Shown: positions 38,780 to 47,737, counted from the first letter of the stretch. The stretch is DNA of 64,000 nt from Candidatus Defluviilinea gracilis (GCA_016716235.1 JADJWS010000002.1:434001-498000), one strand, 5' to 3'. Made by a program: numbers and translations. Notes: generated from the letters alone by a model not told the origin.

Positions 38780-41005
38780 TTACCCCGGCTTTGTTCTCTG
38801 CGCCTCCAACACATTTGGCACGCTTTCAATACGCGTGAGCACGCGGCTTAACTGCTCCAGGTCGCGCACATCAACTACGAGGCGCAGATCGGCAACGCTT
38901 CGGTTGTAACTAACAGACACATCTTTGATATTCACGCTCTCGCCTTGCAGCAGGGTTGAAATATCACCGAGCAATCCATCGCGGTCGTATGCTTTCACGG
39001 TGACGGGCACGGCGTAGGTTTGTTGGGTGGTTCCCCAATCCACTTGCACGAGCCGCTCGGTATCCTCTCTGTGTAAAATATTCGGGCAATCTTGTCGGTG
39101 AATTGTCGCGCCGCGCCCGCGCGTGATGTACCCGATGATCTGGTCTCCGGGCATGGGCGAACAACATTTTGCCATTTGCCAAAGCAAGCCTTTCAGTCCG
39201 ACAACCTGAATCGCATCGGGGGAGGTTTTGGTCTCTGGCGCGGGGGTGGCTTGCAGAATATCCGCGGTTTCTTCCGTCCCTTCCAATTGTTTGATGATTT
39301 TGCTGAGGGAAAGATCGCCATTACCGAGGGCGATGAACATTTCATCGGAAGTTTTGTAGGCAAGTTCGCACGCCATCTTTTCGAAATTCAATTCGGAAAT
39401 TCCAAGGCGGCTCAATTCGCGTTCGAATCCGGCGCGTCCCTGGGCGAGGTTTTGTTCATCCTCCTGCTTTTTGAACCATGCTTTGACTTTGGATCGCGCT
39501 CGTTGCGTCTTGACCAGCCCCAGATTCGGATTTAACCAATCGCGGCTTGGACCCCCGCGCTTCGCTGTCAAAATTTCGATCTGGTCGCCCGTCTTCAACG
39601 CTTGTTGCAAGGGGACGAGTTTGCCGTTCACCCGCGCGCCGCGACAGCGGTGGCCGATATCGGTGTGGACGTGGTAGGCAAAATCAATGGGGGTTGAACC
39701 GACAGCGAGATCGTAAATGTCTCCGCGCGGGGTGAAGACGTAGACGCGGTCCTGGAATACATCCGATTTCATACTCTCGACGAATTCTGTCGCGTCGTGC
39801 ACGTCGGTCTTCCATTCCATCATGTTGCGGAGCCAGTTAATGCGCTGTTCGTAGCTTTTATCGCGCTTGGCGCCTTCTTTGTATTTCCAGTGGGCGGCGA
39901 TGCCGTATTCTGCGTTTTCGTGCATCTCCTGCGTGCGGATCTGAATTTCCAACGGGCGGCCGTCTTCGTAGATGACGGCTGTGTGAAGCGATTGGTAGAA
40001 GTTTTCTTTTGGCGCGGCAATATAATCGTCGAATTCGCCGGGGATGGGTCTCCACGTGGTGTGAATTACTCCAAGCGCGGCGTAGCACGAGGGGATGTCC
40101 TGAACGAGGAGTCGCATGGCGCGCACATCCCGAACCAGATCGAACGATTTTCCCTTCTGCGCCATCTTTTTGAAGATGGAATAAATATGTTTAGGACGTC
40201 CGCTAACTTCGGCTTTGATGTTGTTTGCTTCAAGCAAACGGGTAAGGGCTTCTTTGATGTCTACGATTTGTTTTTCCCGCTCGGGTCGTTTTTCTTGCAA
40301 TTCTTCGGCAATTTCCTTGTACTTTTCCGGGTTGAGGTATCGGAAGCCAAGGTCTTCCAATTCCCATTTGATCTGCCAGATGCCGAGGCGGTTCGTGAGC
40401 GGGGCAAAGATTTCGAGAGTCTCTTTGGCAATGCGCTTTTGTTTGGCTTCGGGCATGAAGCCGAGCGTCCGCATGTTGTGGAGGCGATCTGCTAGTTTGA
40501 TCAGCACGACGCGCACATCGTCGCCCATGGCGAGGAATGTTTTCCGTAGGGTTTCAGATGCCATATCTTGTTTGCGTGCGCGCGCGTTAGCAGGGATGAT
40601 GTCTGGATCCAATGCGTCGTCGGATGATTCGGGTCTTTCTGCGTGCTGGTCGCCGCGCGAGACTCGCGGAAGTTTTGTCAACTTTGTCACCCCATCGACG
40701 AGAGTCGCGATGGTATCCCCAAAATCTCTGCGAATATCGCCGAGGCTGATGGGGGTGTCTTCCACTGTGTCGTGAAGCAACGCCGCCGCGATCACCTCGG
40801 ATGGTACTTTAAGATCTGCCAAAATGCCTGCCACCGCCAGGCAATGGTTGATATACGGTTCACCGGAATGCCTCTTTTGGTCGCGGTGCGCCTCTTCCGC
40901 CACTCGGTAGGCGCGCTGGATCAACTCCTTCTCAGAGAAGCCATACGATTCGGGGAGTTGCCCCATTAATTTTTCGAGCGGGACCGCATTGTGCGCCGAT
41001 TTCAT
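38780..41005 (-). CDS. rsh: Bifunctional (p)ppGpp synthetase/hydrolase (Rel/SpoT)
   Basis: Makes and degrades the stringent-response alarmone. The 741-aa protein has the hydrolase HD domain (YINHCLAVAGIL; HDTVEDTPIS), the synthetase domain (EVSGRPKHIYSIFKKM, RDVRAMRLLV, YIAAPKENFYQSLHT and YGIAAHWKYKEG), a TGS domain (VFTPRGDIYDLAVGSTPIDF), a zinc-finger/helical region (CCSPMPGDQIIGYITRGRG) and a C-terminal ACT domain. Both catalytic halves look complete. I start at ATG 41005: a TACAAT (41013-41018) sits 7 nt upstream and the longer frame would include it. Confidence 0.95.
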   Translation of the reverse strand: MKSAHNAVPLEKLMGQLPESYGFSEKELIQRAYRVAEEAHRDQKRHSGEPYINHCLAVAGILADLKVPSEVIAAALLHDTVEDTPISLGDIRRDFGDTIATLVDGVTKLTKLPRVSRGDQHAERPESSDDALDPDIIPANARARKQDMASETLRKTFLAMGDDVRVVLIKLADRLHNMRTLGFMPEAKQKRIAKETLEIFAPLTNRLGIWQIKWELEDLGFRYLNPEKYKEIAEELQEKRPEREKQIVDIKEALTRLLEANNIKAEVSGRPKHIYSIFKKMAQKGKSFDLVRDVRAMRLLVQDIPSCYAALGVIHTTWRPIPGEFDDYIAAPKENFYQSLHTAVIYEDGRPLEIQIRTQEMHENAEYGIAAHWKYKEGAKRDKSYEQRINWLRNMMEWKTDVHDATEFVESMKSDVFQDRVYVFTPRGDIYDLAVGSTPIDFAYHVHTDIGHRCRGARVNGKLVPLQQALKTGDQIEILTAKRGGPSRDWLNPNLGLVKTQRARSKVKAWFKKQEDEQNLAQGRAGFERELSRLGISELNFEKMACELAYKTSDEMFIALGNGDLSLSKIIKQLEGTEETADILQATPAPETKTSPDAIQVVGLKGLLWQMAKCCSPMPGDQIIGYITRGRGATIHRQDCPNILHREDTERLVQVDWGTTQQTYAVPVTVKAYDRDGLLGDISTLLQGESVNIKDVSVSYNRSVADLRLVVDVRDLEQLSRVLTRIESVPNVLEAQRTKPG

Positions 41006-41012
41006 GCGTGGT

Positions 41013-41018
41013 ATTGTA
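41013..41018 (-). promoter_or_regulatory. Leaderless promoter of rsh
   Basis: TACAAT ends 7 nt before ATG 41005 with no ribosome-binding site between. Confidence 0.45.
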
Positions 41019-41166
41019 CTACTGAAAAATTTTCCCATCCCCGTTACAATTCAGGTTCTATGAGAGTTGCCTGATTCCTGACACAATGGGTTTTGGACGA
41101 GTGCCCTTGCGCCGGCCCGCAGTTCGTAACGCGGCGAAAACGCTGATTTATTTGGGAGAGTTTGAA

Positions 41167-41640
41167 ATGACGATCGTCAATAATGTTACCCGCTTGCTTG
41201 ACTCGCGCAGAATTCCATACATCGCGTATGAACTTTCACCGGAGAAACATGGCGCGCAAGAGACCGCGCGCCTGCTCAACGCGGATCCCGCGTCTATTTT
41301 CAAAACGATCGTTGTGTTGCGAGATAAACCCAAAAAACCTTTGTTGGTCTTGGTTTCCGGCGATTCGGTTGTGGATTTGAAGTTGCTTGCTTCTGCGCTC
41401 GGTGAGAAAAAGGTTCACCTGCCGACTGAAAAAGAAGCGGAGCACATCACTGGTTTGCAGGCGGGAGGTATCTCGCCGCTTGCCCTGCTCAACAAGGGGT
41501 TTCAGGTTGTCCTCGATTCGTCGGCGAAAAATTTTGAGCAAATCCATATTTCGGGCGGGCAGAGAGGACTCAACATTAAGCTGCCTGTCGTTGATTTGAT
41601 CAAACTGACGAAAGCGCGGGTTGAGGCGGTGAGTACATAG
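41167..41640 (+). CDS. ybaK: Cys-tRNA(Pro)/Cys-tRNA(Cys) deacylase (YbaK/EbsC family)
   Basis: A 157-aa trans-editing enzyme that removes wrongly attached amino acids from tRNA. The YbaK fold shows IPYIAYELSPEKHGAQETARLLN, FKTIVVLRDKPKKPLLVLVSGD, DLKLLASALGEKKV and GYQAGGISPL-like LQAGGISPLALLNKGF. The catalytic Lys is in IFKTIV. ATG 41167 is preceded by GGGAGAG; the frame is open for 27 more codons but lacks a signal there. Confidence 0.92.
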   Translation: MTIVNNVTRLLDSRRIPYIAYELSPEKHGAQETARLLNADPASIFKTIVVLRDKPKKPLLVLVSGDSVVDLKLLASALGEKKVHLPTEKEAEHITGLQAGGISPLALLNKGFQVVLDSSAKNFEQIHISGGQRGLNIKLPVVDLIKLTKARVEAVST

Positions 41641-41710
41641 ATCGCCTTGGGCAATTCGCCCGTACCGCTGTTTTCCTTGTAAAACGCAGGCAGTAGCATG
41701 ACAAGGAATA

Positions 41711-41738
41711 AAAAAACGCCCTGAAAGATTTCAGGGCG
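41711..41738 (-). terminator. Terminator of the lipoprotein cluster
   Basis: Stem CGCCCTGAAA/TTTCAGGGCG (41717-41738) with a run of six T on the minus strand, 20 nt after the last lipoprotein stop. It may also serve ybaK from the other side. Confidence 0.75.
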
Positions 41739-41758
41739 GGTCATTCTGGTTCGCAGGA

Positions 41759-42367
41759 TTATGGACCAATAAACTTGATCATCTCTTCGGATATTTGAAA
41801 AGTCCATTTATCTGGATTATTGATACACCCAGAGCCGGAGGAATTGAAAGGTTTCCCATCGAGATTCCATGCCCAGAGGTTGTAGCATCCAATGACCAAG
41901 TCGGTGATTACCGTGGATCCGTTTTTTGGTAATTCGTAATACCGATAGCCGCATTCGTTATGACTCGCCGTTTCGTTCAAATACAAAGAAACAGCCACCC
42001 GCGATTTTGTCAAATTATCGATTTTGATCGTCGTATTCTTGCCAAGTGGTTTCCCAAGAACGCGAGTATCGCACGGATTCCCTCCAACGCTGGCGGGAGT
42101 ATTGGTCAGCGTCGATTCCAGCGTGGGCAAAGGGACGGAGGTATTCGTCGCCGCGGGCGTTGATGTGGGGGTTTCAGTGGGAGGCAGGGGCGTGTTGGTA
42201 GGAATCGCCGCTTGAGTCTCTGCCACGATCGTAAACGCCGCCGACACCGCAGTGGATTGCACATCTGCCACGCTCAGGGTTGGGACAGTTGGTTCGCCGC
42301 CGCCGCACCCGGCGATCATGGCAGAGAGAGACAGAAGAGAGAGGAGAACGGTTAACTTTTTCATCAT
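41759..42367 (-). CDS. Lipoprotein with Pro/Thr linker, paralogue 3
   Basis: A 202-aa secreted lipoprotein: signal peptide, lipobox IAGC (Cys20), a GGG stretch, then VADVQSTAVSAAFTIVAETQ, a Thr/Pro linker (about 60-95), and a C-terminal beta domain (TIKIDNLTKSRVAVSLYL, HNECGYRYYELPKNGSTVI). Paired Cys in this domain could be disulfide-bonded. It is cut from the longer open frame because it has its own signal peptide, two adjacent ATGs and an AAGAAAGG site. It shares domains with the next two genes. Confidence 0.8.
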   Translation of the reverse strand: MMKKLTVLLSLLSLSAMIAGCGGGEPTVPTLSVADVQSTAVSAAFTIVAETQAAIPTNTPLPPTETPTSTPAATNTSVPLPTLESTLTNTPASVGGNPCDTRVLGKPLGKNTTIKIDNLTKSRVAVSLYLNETASHNECGYRYYELPKNGSTVITDLVIGCYNLWAWNLDGKPFNSSGSGCINNPDKWTFQISEEMIKFIGP

Positions 42368-42392
42368 ACCTTTCTTGTATTGGTTGTCACGA

Positions 42393-43003
42393 TCAGCAGT
42401 TCGGGTAACAACCACCCTTGGCAACGATTGTGTCATTTCGGACGACGATCGTCCAACTGCCGCCGGTGAGCAGGAATCCGCCGAACGTTTTGAAATCCTT
42501 CTTACCATCCACGAAAGCGGCGGCGCTGTAATATCCTTCGGGCCCGAGAATGAACCTCCGTATGCGGGGATGAATCCGCATTCGTTCTGGACTGTGGTCA
42601 CATATAAAGAAAGTGTTATCGTGCCTTTCGGTTTTGTCTCGTTTTCCACAAGAATTTTAATAGTAGGCACAGACCATTCCGAGAGAATCTTATTGCAATT
42701 ATCCTGTGTGGGCGCGGATGATTGAGGGGCAAGTGTAAAGGTCGCCGTGGGAAGTAACGGATCGATCGTCGGGGTTGGGGATGAAGTCTCAGTGGGGAGG
42801 GAGGTGGACGTGAACGTTGCTGTGGGTGGGAGGGATGTTTCTGTTGGGATGGCGGCTTGTGTTTGGGCGATCATGGTGAATGCCGCCGCTTGCGCGGTGC
42901 CGGCAACGTCACCGGCGTTCAGGGTTGGCGCTTCCTGCCCGCCGCCGCATGCGGAAAGCAGAAGCGCCAGAATCGATACAAATAGAATTAACTTTTGCTT
43001 CAT
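42393..43003 (-). pseudogene. Lipoprotein with Pro/Thr linker, paralogue 2, frameshifted
   Basis: Same plan as its neighbour: lipobox LSAC, then AGDVAGTAQAAAFTMIAQTQAAIPTET, a Thr/Pro linker, and a C-terminal domain starting TIKILVENETKPKGTITLSLY ... NECGF. At GGGCCC (42540-42545) one base is missing: the intact alternative frame continues GPEGYYSAAAFVDGKKDF and ends TIVVRNDTIVAKGGCYPNC, which aligns with the end of the paralogue. Without the shift the frame reads through into the next gene. This is probably a sequence error, otherwise a recent pseudogene. Confidence 0.75.
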
Positions 43004-43034
43004 TTGCGAATTCAAAATCCTTTTTCATGGTTTA

Positions 43035-43691
43035 TTACTTGATGACAACTTTATCTTTGAACAAATAGATCACTAAACCGTCCGTCGATGTCAGACGGAA
43101 TGTGCCGGTCATTTTGTTCCCGCCAACCCACGCCACGTATATATAATACCCTAGCGGCGCTTTGATCTTCACCTGACCATAAACAGGATATTCGATGATC
43201 GAATATCGACCATCGGGCATCGTAACCTGCAAAGAGATGTATGCCTGCCTTTTCGAACGATTGACCAGGGTGATCCTGTTAAATGGAACTTCAGGCGGAA
43301 GCGTTCCATATTTCAGAATACCGAGGGTGGGCGTAAGCGACGGCCCGCCCGGCGTGCCCAATGTTGGAGTTGAAGTGGATTGCGCCCCGGTAGCCGTAGA
43401 CTGCGCCAGCGTGGCAGGCGCGTCAGTCGAGGTTACCAGCGTGGACGTCAGGTTTGGCAAAGGCGAAGAGGTGACGGTCGATTCAGGTGTGGAGGAAGCC
43501 GAAACGGCCGTAACTGATGGGTTGAAGACGACAGGCGTTTCAGACGGAGGGGCCGTGTTGGAAGGCGCAAGCGTGGGGGTGTTTGAAGATCCGATCACCG
43601 CGGTGGCGGTTGGTGAAATTGGCGTTGGAACCGTTGGCAGGCAGGCGCCGACAACCAAAAGAACAACGAGCGCGGGAATGACCTTCTTCAT
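43035..43691 (-). CDS. Lipoprotein with Pro/Thr/Ser linker, paralogue 1
   Basis: A 218-aa lipoprotein: lipobox VGAC (Cys17), a long linker of about 115 residues rich in Thr, Ser, Pro and Ala (a likely flexible spacer or O-glycosylation target), and a C-terminal beta domain (about 140-218; NRITLVNRSKRQAYISLQV, YIYVAWVGG, LVIYLFKDKVVIK). The C-terminal domain resembles that of the two lipoproteins downstream. The stretched linker suggests the domain is displayed beyond a thick layer of wall or surface material. Confidence 0.78.
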   Translation of the reverse strand: MKKVIPALVVLLVVGACLPTVPTPISPTATAVIGSSNTPTLAPSNTAPPSETPVVFNPSVTAVSASSTPESTVTSSPLPNLTSTLVTSTDAPATLAQSTATGAQSTSTPTLGTPGGPSLTPTLGILKYGTLPPEVPFNRITLVNRSKRQAYISLQVTMPDGRYSIIEYPVYGQVKIKAPLGYYIYVAWVGGNKMTGTFRLTSTDGLVIYLFKDKVVIK

Positions 43692-43707
43692 TGCGACTCC
43701 TTGTGTT

Positions 43708-44052
43708 TTACGAAGCGGATACGGTCTCTAAAAATTGGGTGACTGTGTCGCGCAACATGCGTTCGGGAAGCGCTCCAACCTGACGATGGACAATCTTTCC
43801 ATTTGCCACGAACAGCATGGTCGGAATCCCCTGAATACCATACTCCATCATCCAATGGGGGTTTTCATCGGTGTTGATTTTTGCGACCAGCAATTTTCCC
43901 TCGAACTCTTTTGCGAATTTATCGAGGATCGGCGCGACCATTTTGCAAGGTCCGCACCAGGGCGCCCAAAAATCAACGATTACTGGGATCGAAGATTGCA
44001 GGACAGTTTTTTCGTACGTTTCATCTGTAATGTGAATGGGTTCGTTGAACAT
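43708..44052 (-). CDS. trxA: Thioredoxin
   Basis: A 114-aa cytoplasmic dithiol reductase. The active site is W32-C-G-P-C36 in VDFWAPWCGPCKMVAPIL; the cis-Pro segment GIQGIPTMLFVANGK is intact. There is no signal peptide when started at ATG 44052; the longer frame is rejected because the internal start has an AAGG site and a TATACT -10 (44093-44098) lies 40 nt upstream. It is divergent from ftsY. Confidence 0.95.
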   Translation of the reverse strand: MFNEPIHITDETYEKTVLQSSIPVIVDFWAPWCGPCKMVAPILDKFAKEFEGKLLVAKINTDENPHWMMEYGIQGIPTMLFVANGKIVHRQVGALPERMLRDTVTQFLETVSAS

Positions 44053-44114
44053 GAGTTGCCTTTTTTTCTTTTGTTTTGCATCAAGCGAAAAGAGTATAAC
44101 ACAAACCCACATGT

Positions 44115-44120
44115 TATAAT
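44115..44120 (+). promoter_or_regulatory. Leaderless promoter of ftsY
   Basis: TATAAT ends 8 nt before the ftsY ATG, with no Shine-Dalgarno sequence. Same design as ffh. Confidence 0.55.
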
Positions 44121-44128
44121 CGCCCGTC

Positions 44129-45042
44129 ATGACCGACCTGTTTGCAAAATGGAAGACGGGGCTTGCGAAAACAAGCAAAGCAACGTTCGGGCGTATCGCC
44201 GCCCTCGTTGGCGCAACTGAAATCACCAACGACTCGTGGGATGAACTGGAAGCATCCCTGATTCAAGCAGATTTGGGAATCGAGATTGCCGGCAATATTC
44301 TGGATACGCTTCGCCGCGTCGTTCGGGAGGGGGGATTGACTCGCTCCGATGAGCTTTCGCGCGCCCTCCGCGAGGAACTCCGCTCTCGCCTCGAAACCCC
44401 GTCGCCGCTCGAATTGAAATCCGCCCCAACCGTGATCATGGTCGTCGGCGTCAATGGCGCTGGCAAAACAACCACGATCGCCAAACTGGGACAGCGGTAT
44501 CAGGCGGAGGGAAAATCCATTCTTTTTGGCGCGGCGGATACGTTCCGCGCCGCGGCGGTGGACCAGTTGCAAGTCTGGGGCGAACGCATCGGCGTCGATG
44601 TGATATCCAGCGCCCTGGGTCCGACCCGGGCGCGGTCGCATTCAGCGCGGTGCAGGCGGGCATCGCGCGTAAAATGGATATCGTCTTTATCGATACCGCC
44701 GGTCGCTTGCACACGCGCTTCAACTTGATGGAAGAACTCAAGAAAGTGTATCGCGTGATCGGCAAGGCGCTGCCTGGCGCGCCTCATGCCGTGTGGCTGG
44801 TGCTTGATTCCACCACCGGTCAAAATGCAATGCAACAGGCAAAAGCATTCAAGGATGCCGTTGGCGTGACCGGGGTGATACTATCCAAATTGGATTCGTC
44901 TGCCCGCGGCGGATTTGCTTTCGCCATTCAACGCGAGTTAGGTTTGCCGATCCTGTTTGCCGGTCTCGGCGAAAAACCCGAAGACCTCGCGCTGTTTGAC
45001 CCGGACGCGTTTGTAAACGGGATTATGGGCGCAAGTGATTAA
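44129..45042 (+). pseudogene. ftsY: Signal recognition particle receptor FtsY, frameshifted
   Basis: The SRP receptor GTPase. The first frame (to about 44615) has the N domain and G1 (VVGVNGAGKTTTIAKLG) and ADTFRAAAVDQL; the second frame (from about 44620) has DIVFIDTAGR (G3), LDSTTGQNAM, LSKLDSSARGG (G4) and FAGLGEKPEDLALF. One base is missing near CTGGGTCCGACC (44615-44620); adding it restores the expected SDPGAVAF and a ~305-aa protein. It lacks the acidic A domain of E. coli FtsY, normal for many phyla. As FtsY is nearly always essential, this is most likely a sequencing or assembly error. Confidence 0.9.
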
Positions 45043-45049
45043 TCATTCC

Positions 45050-45104
45050 GAGACTAGAGACTGGAGACTGTCTCAAGTCTCTAGTCTCTAATCTCTGTTT
45101 TTTG
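45050..45104. repeat. GAGACTAGAGACT inverted repeat with T-run
   Basis: AGACTAGAGACT and AGTCTCTAGTCT form a hairpin and the sequence ends TCTCTGTTTTTTGG, between ftsY and prfB. It could act as a terminator for ftsY while resembling the simple-sequence repeats seen in other gaps. Confidence 0.5.
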
Positions 45105-45112
45105 GAGCAACC

Positions 45113-46193
45113 ATGCAAGACCTCGTCAACCGACTCAAACCCCTGCAAGACCTAACCCAGCAATTAATGGTGCGTCTTTGACTTTGCGTCTAAAGAATCG
45201 CAACTCTCCCAACTCGACAAAGAAATAGAAGCGCCCGATCTGTGGAATAATCCCTCGCGCGCGCAAGGGATGATGAAACAACACAACTCCCTGAAAACCG
45301 AAGTGGAATCATGGCGGGCATTTTCGCGCCGACTGCATGACGCGTTTGAACTCGCGCAACTCGACGATGAAAGCCTGCGCGGCGAATTGGAAGTTGAACT
45401 CTCCTCGCTCGAAACCGAACTGGAAAAGCGTTCCTTTACCGCCATGTTCTCCGGCAAATACGACCGCGACTCGGCGATCCTTGCCATCCACGCCGGCGCG
45501 GGCGGAACCGACTCGCAAGATTGGGCGGCGATGCTTCAACGCATGTACCTGCGCTGGGCGGAGGACCGCGGCTTCCAAACGGAAATTCTCGATTCAACTT
45601 CGGGCGAGGAAGCGGGCATCAAAAGCGTCACCATCGAAGTGGACGGCGAGTACGCCTTTGGGTATCTGCGCTCGGAAAAAGGCGTGCATCGCCTCGTGCG
45701 CCTCTCGCCGTTCGATTCGGCGCACCGTCGGCACACGTCGTTTGCCCTCGTAGAAATTTTGCCTCAAGTCGCCATGGATGAAGCGGAGATCCAAATTGAC
45801 CCGAGCGAGATCAAAATGGACGTGTTCCGCTCCTCCGGCGCGGGCGGGCAAAACGTGCAAAAGAACGCGACGGCTGTGCGGCTGACTCACATCCCGACGG
45901 GCATCGTGGTCACATGTCAGAACGAACGCTCGCAGACGCAGAACCGCGAATTCGCCATGCGCATCTTGCGAGCCCGCTTGCTGGAACTGAGGCAGGCTGA
46001 ACGGGAGGAAGAACGGGCAGTCCTGCGCGGCGAATACACAAAAGCCGAGTGGGGGAGTCAGATCCGCTCGTATGTGTTGCATCCGTATCAAATGGTGAAA
46101 GATCATCGCACCGATCATGAATCAGGCAACACGCAGGCTGTGCTCGACGGCGAGTTGAACGAGTTCATGGAAGCGTTTCTTAGAAAGGCATAA
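45113..46193 (+). CDS. prfB: Peptide chain release factor 2, with programmed +1 frameshift
   Basis: Terminates translation at UGA and UAA. The short zero frame (MQDLVNRLKPL ... VRL) ends at CTT TGA C (45176-45182), the classical RF2 autoregulatory slip site; shifting +1 at 45179 continues DFASKESQLSQLDKEIEAPDLW into the long frame. A GGTG just before the slip site may act as the stimulatory Shine-Dalgarno-like element. The main body has the anticodon-like region, GGQ motif (RSSGAGGQNVQKNATAVRL) and the RF signature. This is real regulation, unlike the indels in ftsY and moeA. Confidence 0.93.
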
Positions 46194-46195
46194 CG

Positions 46196-46324
46196 ATGAA
46201 GCGAATCTTCAACATTTTATTTTCGCGTGAAAATATGCTGGCTCTGATCCTTTGCCTGATCCTCATCGCGCTGACGATCTTTACAGCAGACACTTCCCCC
46301 ACCTGGATCTACCAGGGATTTTAA
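46196..46324 (+). CDS. DltX-like membrane microprotein
   Basis: A 42-aa frame between prfB (2-nt gap) and the MBOAT gene (its TAA abuts that ATG). It has a basic start (MKRIFNILFSRENM), one TM helix (about 15-30) and an extracytoplasmic C-terminus ending W-I-Y-Q-G-F. DltX of Gram-positive dlt operons is a similar single-TM protein of about 50 aa ending F-I-Y-N-x-F, whose terminal Tyr has been assigned an acyl-relay role. Position before a DltB-like gene and the terminal aromatic/Tyr motif support homology in function. Too short for ordinary ORF calling. The ribosome site is weak; coupling to prfB is likely. Confidence 0.7.
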   Translation: MKRIFNILFSRENMLALILCLILIALTIFTADTSPTWIYQGF

Positions 46325-47737
46325 ATGTCTTTGTTTGAAATTGCGGCGCTTGCCTGCATCGCAGTTGTTGTTGGCTGGCTGGGCAAGGGACGCAACTTGG
46401 CGTTGTTGGCGGTCAGCGCGCTGGCGTTGTATTGGCTCCAGCCGGATCAAGAGCCGGTCAACCTGATGTTTTGGTTGCCGACATTGACGCTGACCTTGAC
46501 GGTCTTGTCGTGGCTTATCACCGCCAAGCCCGAATCTCGCGGCTGGAAGGAGAATCGCGCGGCAGTGACGGTCTTATTGGGGGTGATCGTGTTTGTTGAC
46601 CTGAATCGTTTTTTTCAATTCGAATGGTTCTTTCCCGTGGAAACCCCGAGGGTTCAATGGATCGCGCTTGCCTTTCTATTCGCCTTTGGTCTTTCCTTGA
46701 TTCTGGCGCGGCTTGAAAAACGAAACCGTTTTGTGTTGACGCTGGCGGTCATTGGGTTGATCGGGTTGTTCTTGCTGATCAAAACGCCGTCGGCGACGAT
46801 GGGGTTGTTTGACATGATGGCAACCCTTCGCGGAAAAGAAGCGGGCGGGCAATCGGCATTGGCGTGGCTGGGATTTTCCTACGTCGCGTTTCGCCTCATG
46901 CATACGATCCTCGACCGCCTCGCGGGACGCTTGCCGTCCGTGTCCTTGGCAGAGTACGCGAACTATGTGATTTTCTTTCCCGCGATCACGGCGGGTCCAA
47001 TTGATCGACTTGAGCGATTCGTTTCTGGATTAAATGCCCCGCTTCGTTTAGACGCCGACGGATGGTTGGACGCCGGTCAGCGGATTTTTATCGGCTTGTT
47101 TAAGAAATTTGTCATCGCCGACGCGCTGGCATGGATCGCCTTGAACGAATCCTTTGCGCGCGATGCCCAGTCGGTGGGCTGGTTGTGGACTCTGCTGTAC
47201 GCCTACTCTTTGCGAATCTATTTCGATTTTAGCGGGTATACCGACATTGCCATTGGGCTTGGACGCCTGCTGGGCATACGCCTGCCTGAAAATTTCGATT
47301 CGCCGTACCTCAAGCCGAATCTCGCCCAGTTTTGGAACTCCTGGCATATCACATTGACGCAATGGTTTCGGTCGTATTTTTTCAACCCCCTCGCCCGCGC
47401 TCTGCGTTCAGCCTCCAAGCCCGTTTCGCCGTGGATGCTGATCCTGTTTTCACAAGTGACGACGATGGTATTGATCGGTCTGTGGCACGGCGTGACGATG
47501 AACTATATCCTATGGGGGTTGTGGCATGGATGCGGGTTGTTCATCCAAAACCGTTGGAGCGAGTTTGCGCGCGCGCGATACTCTCAGCGAGCGTTACCTG
47601 TCTCTCTGCAAAGAGGCATTCAGTTTGTCGGAACTTTCCTCACGTTTAACTTTGTATCGCTTGGCTGGCTGTTTTTCGCGCTCCCAACTCCCGAATCGGC
47701 ATGGAGCGCAATGTTGAAATTGGCGGGCGGTTTATGA
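46325..47737 (+). CDS. MBOAT family O-acyltransferase (DltB/AlgI-like)
   Basis: A 470-aa polytopic enzyme (about 10-11 TM helices) expected to take an acyl group from a cytoplasmic carrier and pass it across the membrane. Motifs: FPAITAGPIDR, RIYFDFSGYTDIAIGLGRLLGI, the FWNSWHITLTQWFRSY block (His341) and IGLWHGVTMNYILWGLWHG with the invariant His388. These are the DltB/AlgI/PatA landmarks. It starts directly at the stop of the DltX-like gene and overlaps the SGNH gene by 4 nt. Acceptor and acyl group are not known. Confidence 0.93.
   Translation: MSLFEIAALACIAVVVGWLGKGRNLALLAVSALALYWLQPDQEPVNLMFWLPTLTLTLTVLSWLITAKPESRGWKENRAAVTVLLGVIVFVDLNRFFQFEWFFPVETPRVQWIALAFLFAFGLSLILARLEKRNRFVLTLAVIGLIGLFLLIKTPSATMGLFDMMATLRGKEAGGQSALAWLGFSYVAFRLMHTILDRLAGRLPSVSLAEYANYVIFFPAITAGPIDRLERFVSGLNAPLRLDADGWLDAGQRIFIGLFKKFVIADALAWIALNESFARDAQSVGWLWTLLYAYSLRIYFDFSGYTDIAIGLGRLLGIRLPENFDSPYLKPNLAQFWNSWHITLTQWFRSYFFNPLARALRSASKPVSPWMLILFSQVTTMVLIGLWHGVTMNYILWGLWHGCGLFIQNRWSEFARARYSQRALPVSLQRGIQFVGTFLTFNFVSLGWLFFALPTPESAWSAMLKLAGGL

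Noticed and set aside
41759..43015. Single 418-aa lipoprotein
   Set aside because: It contains a second internal signal peptide and lipobox; a missing base near 42540 fuses two adjacent paralogues.
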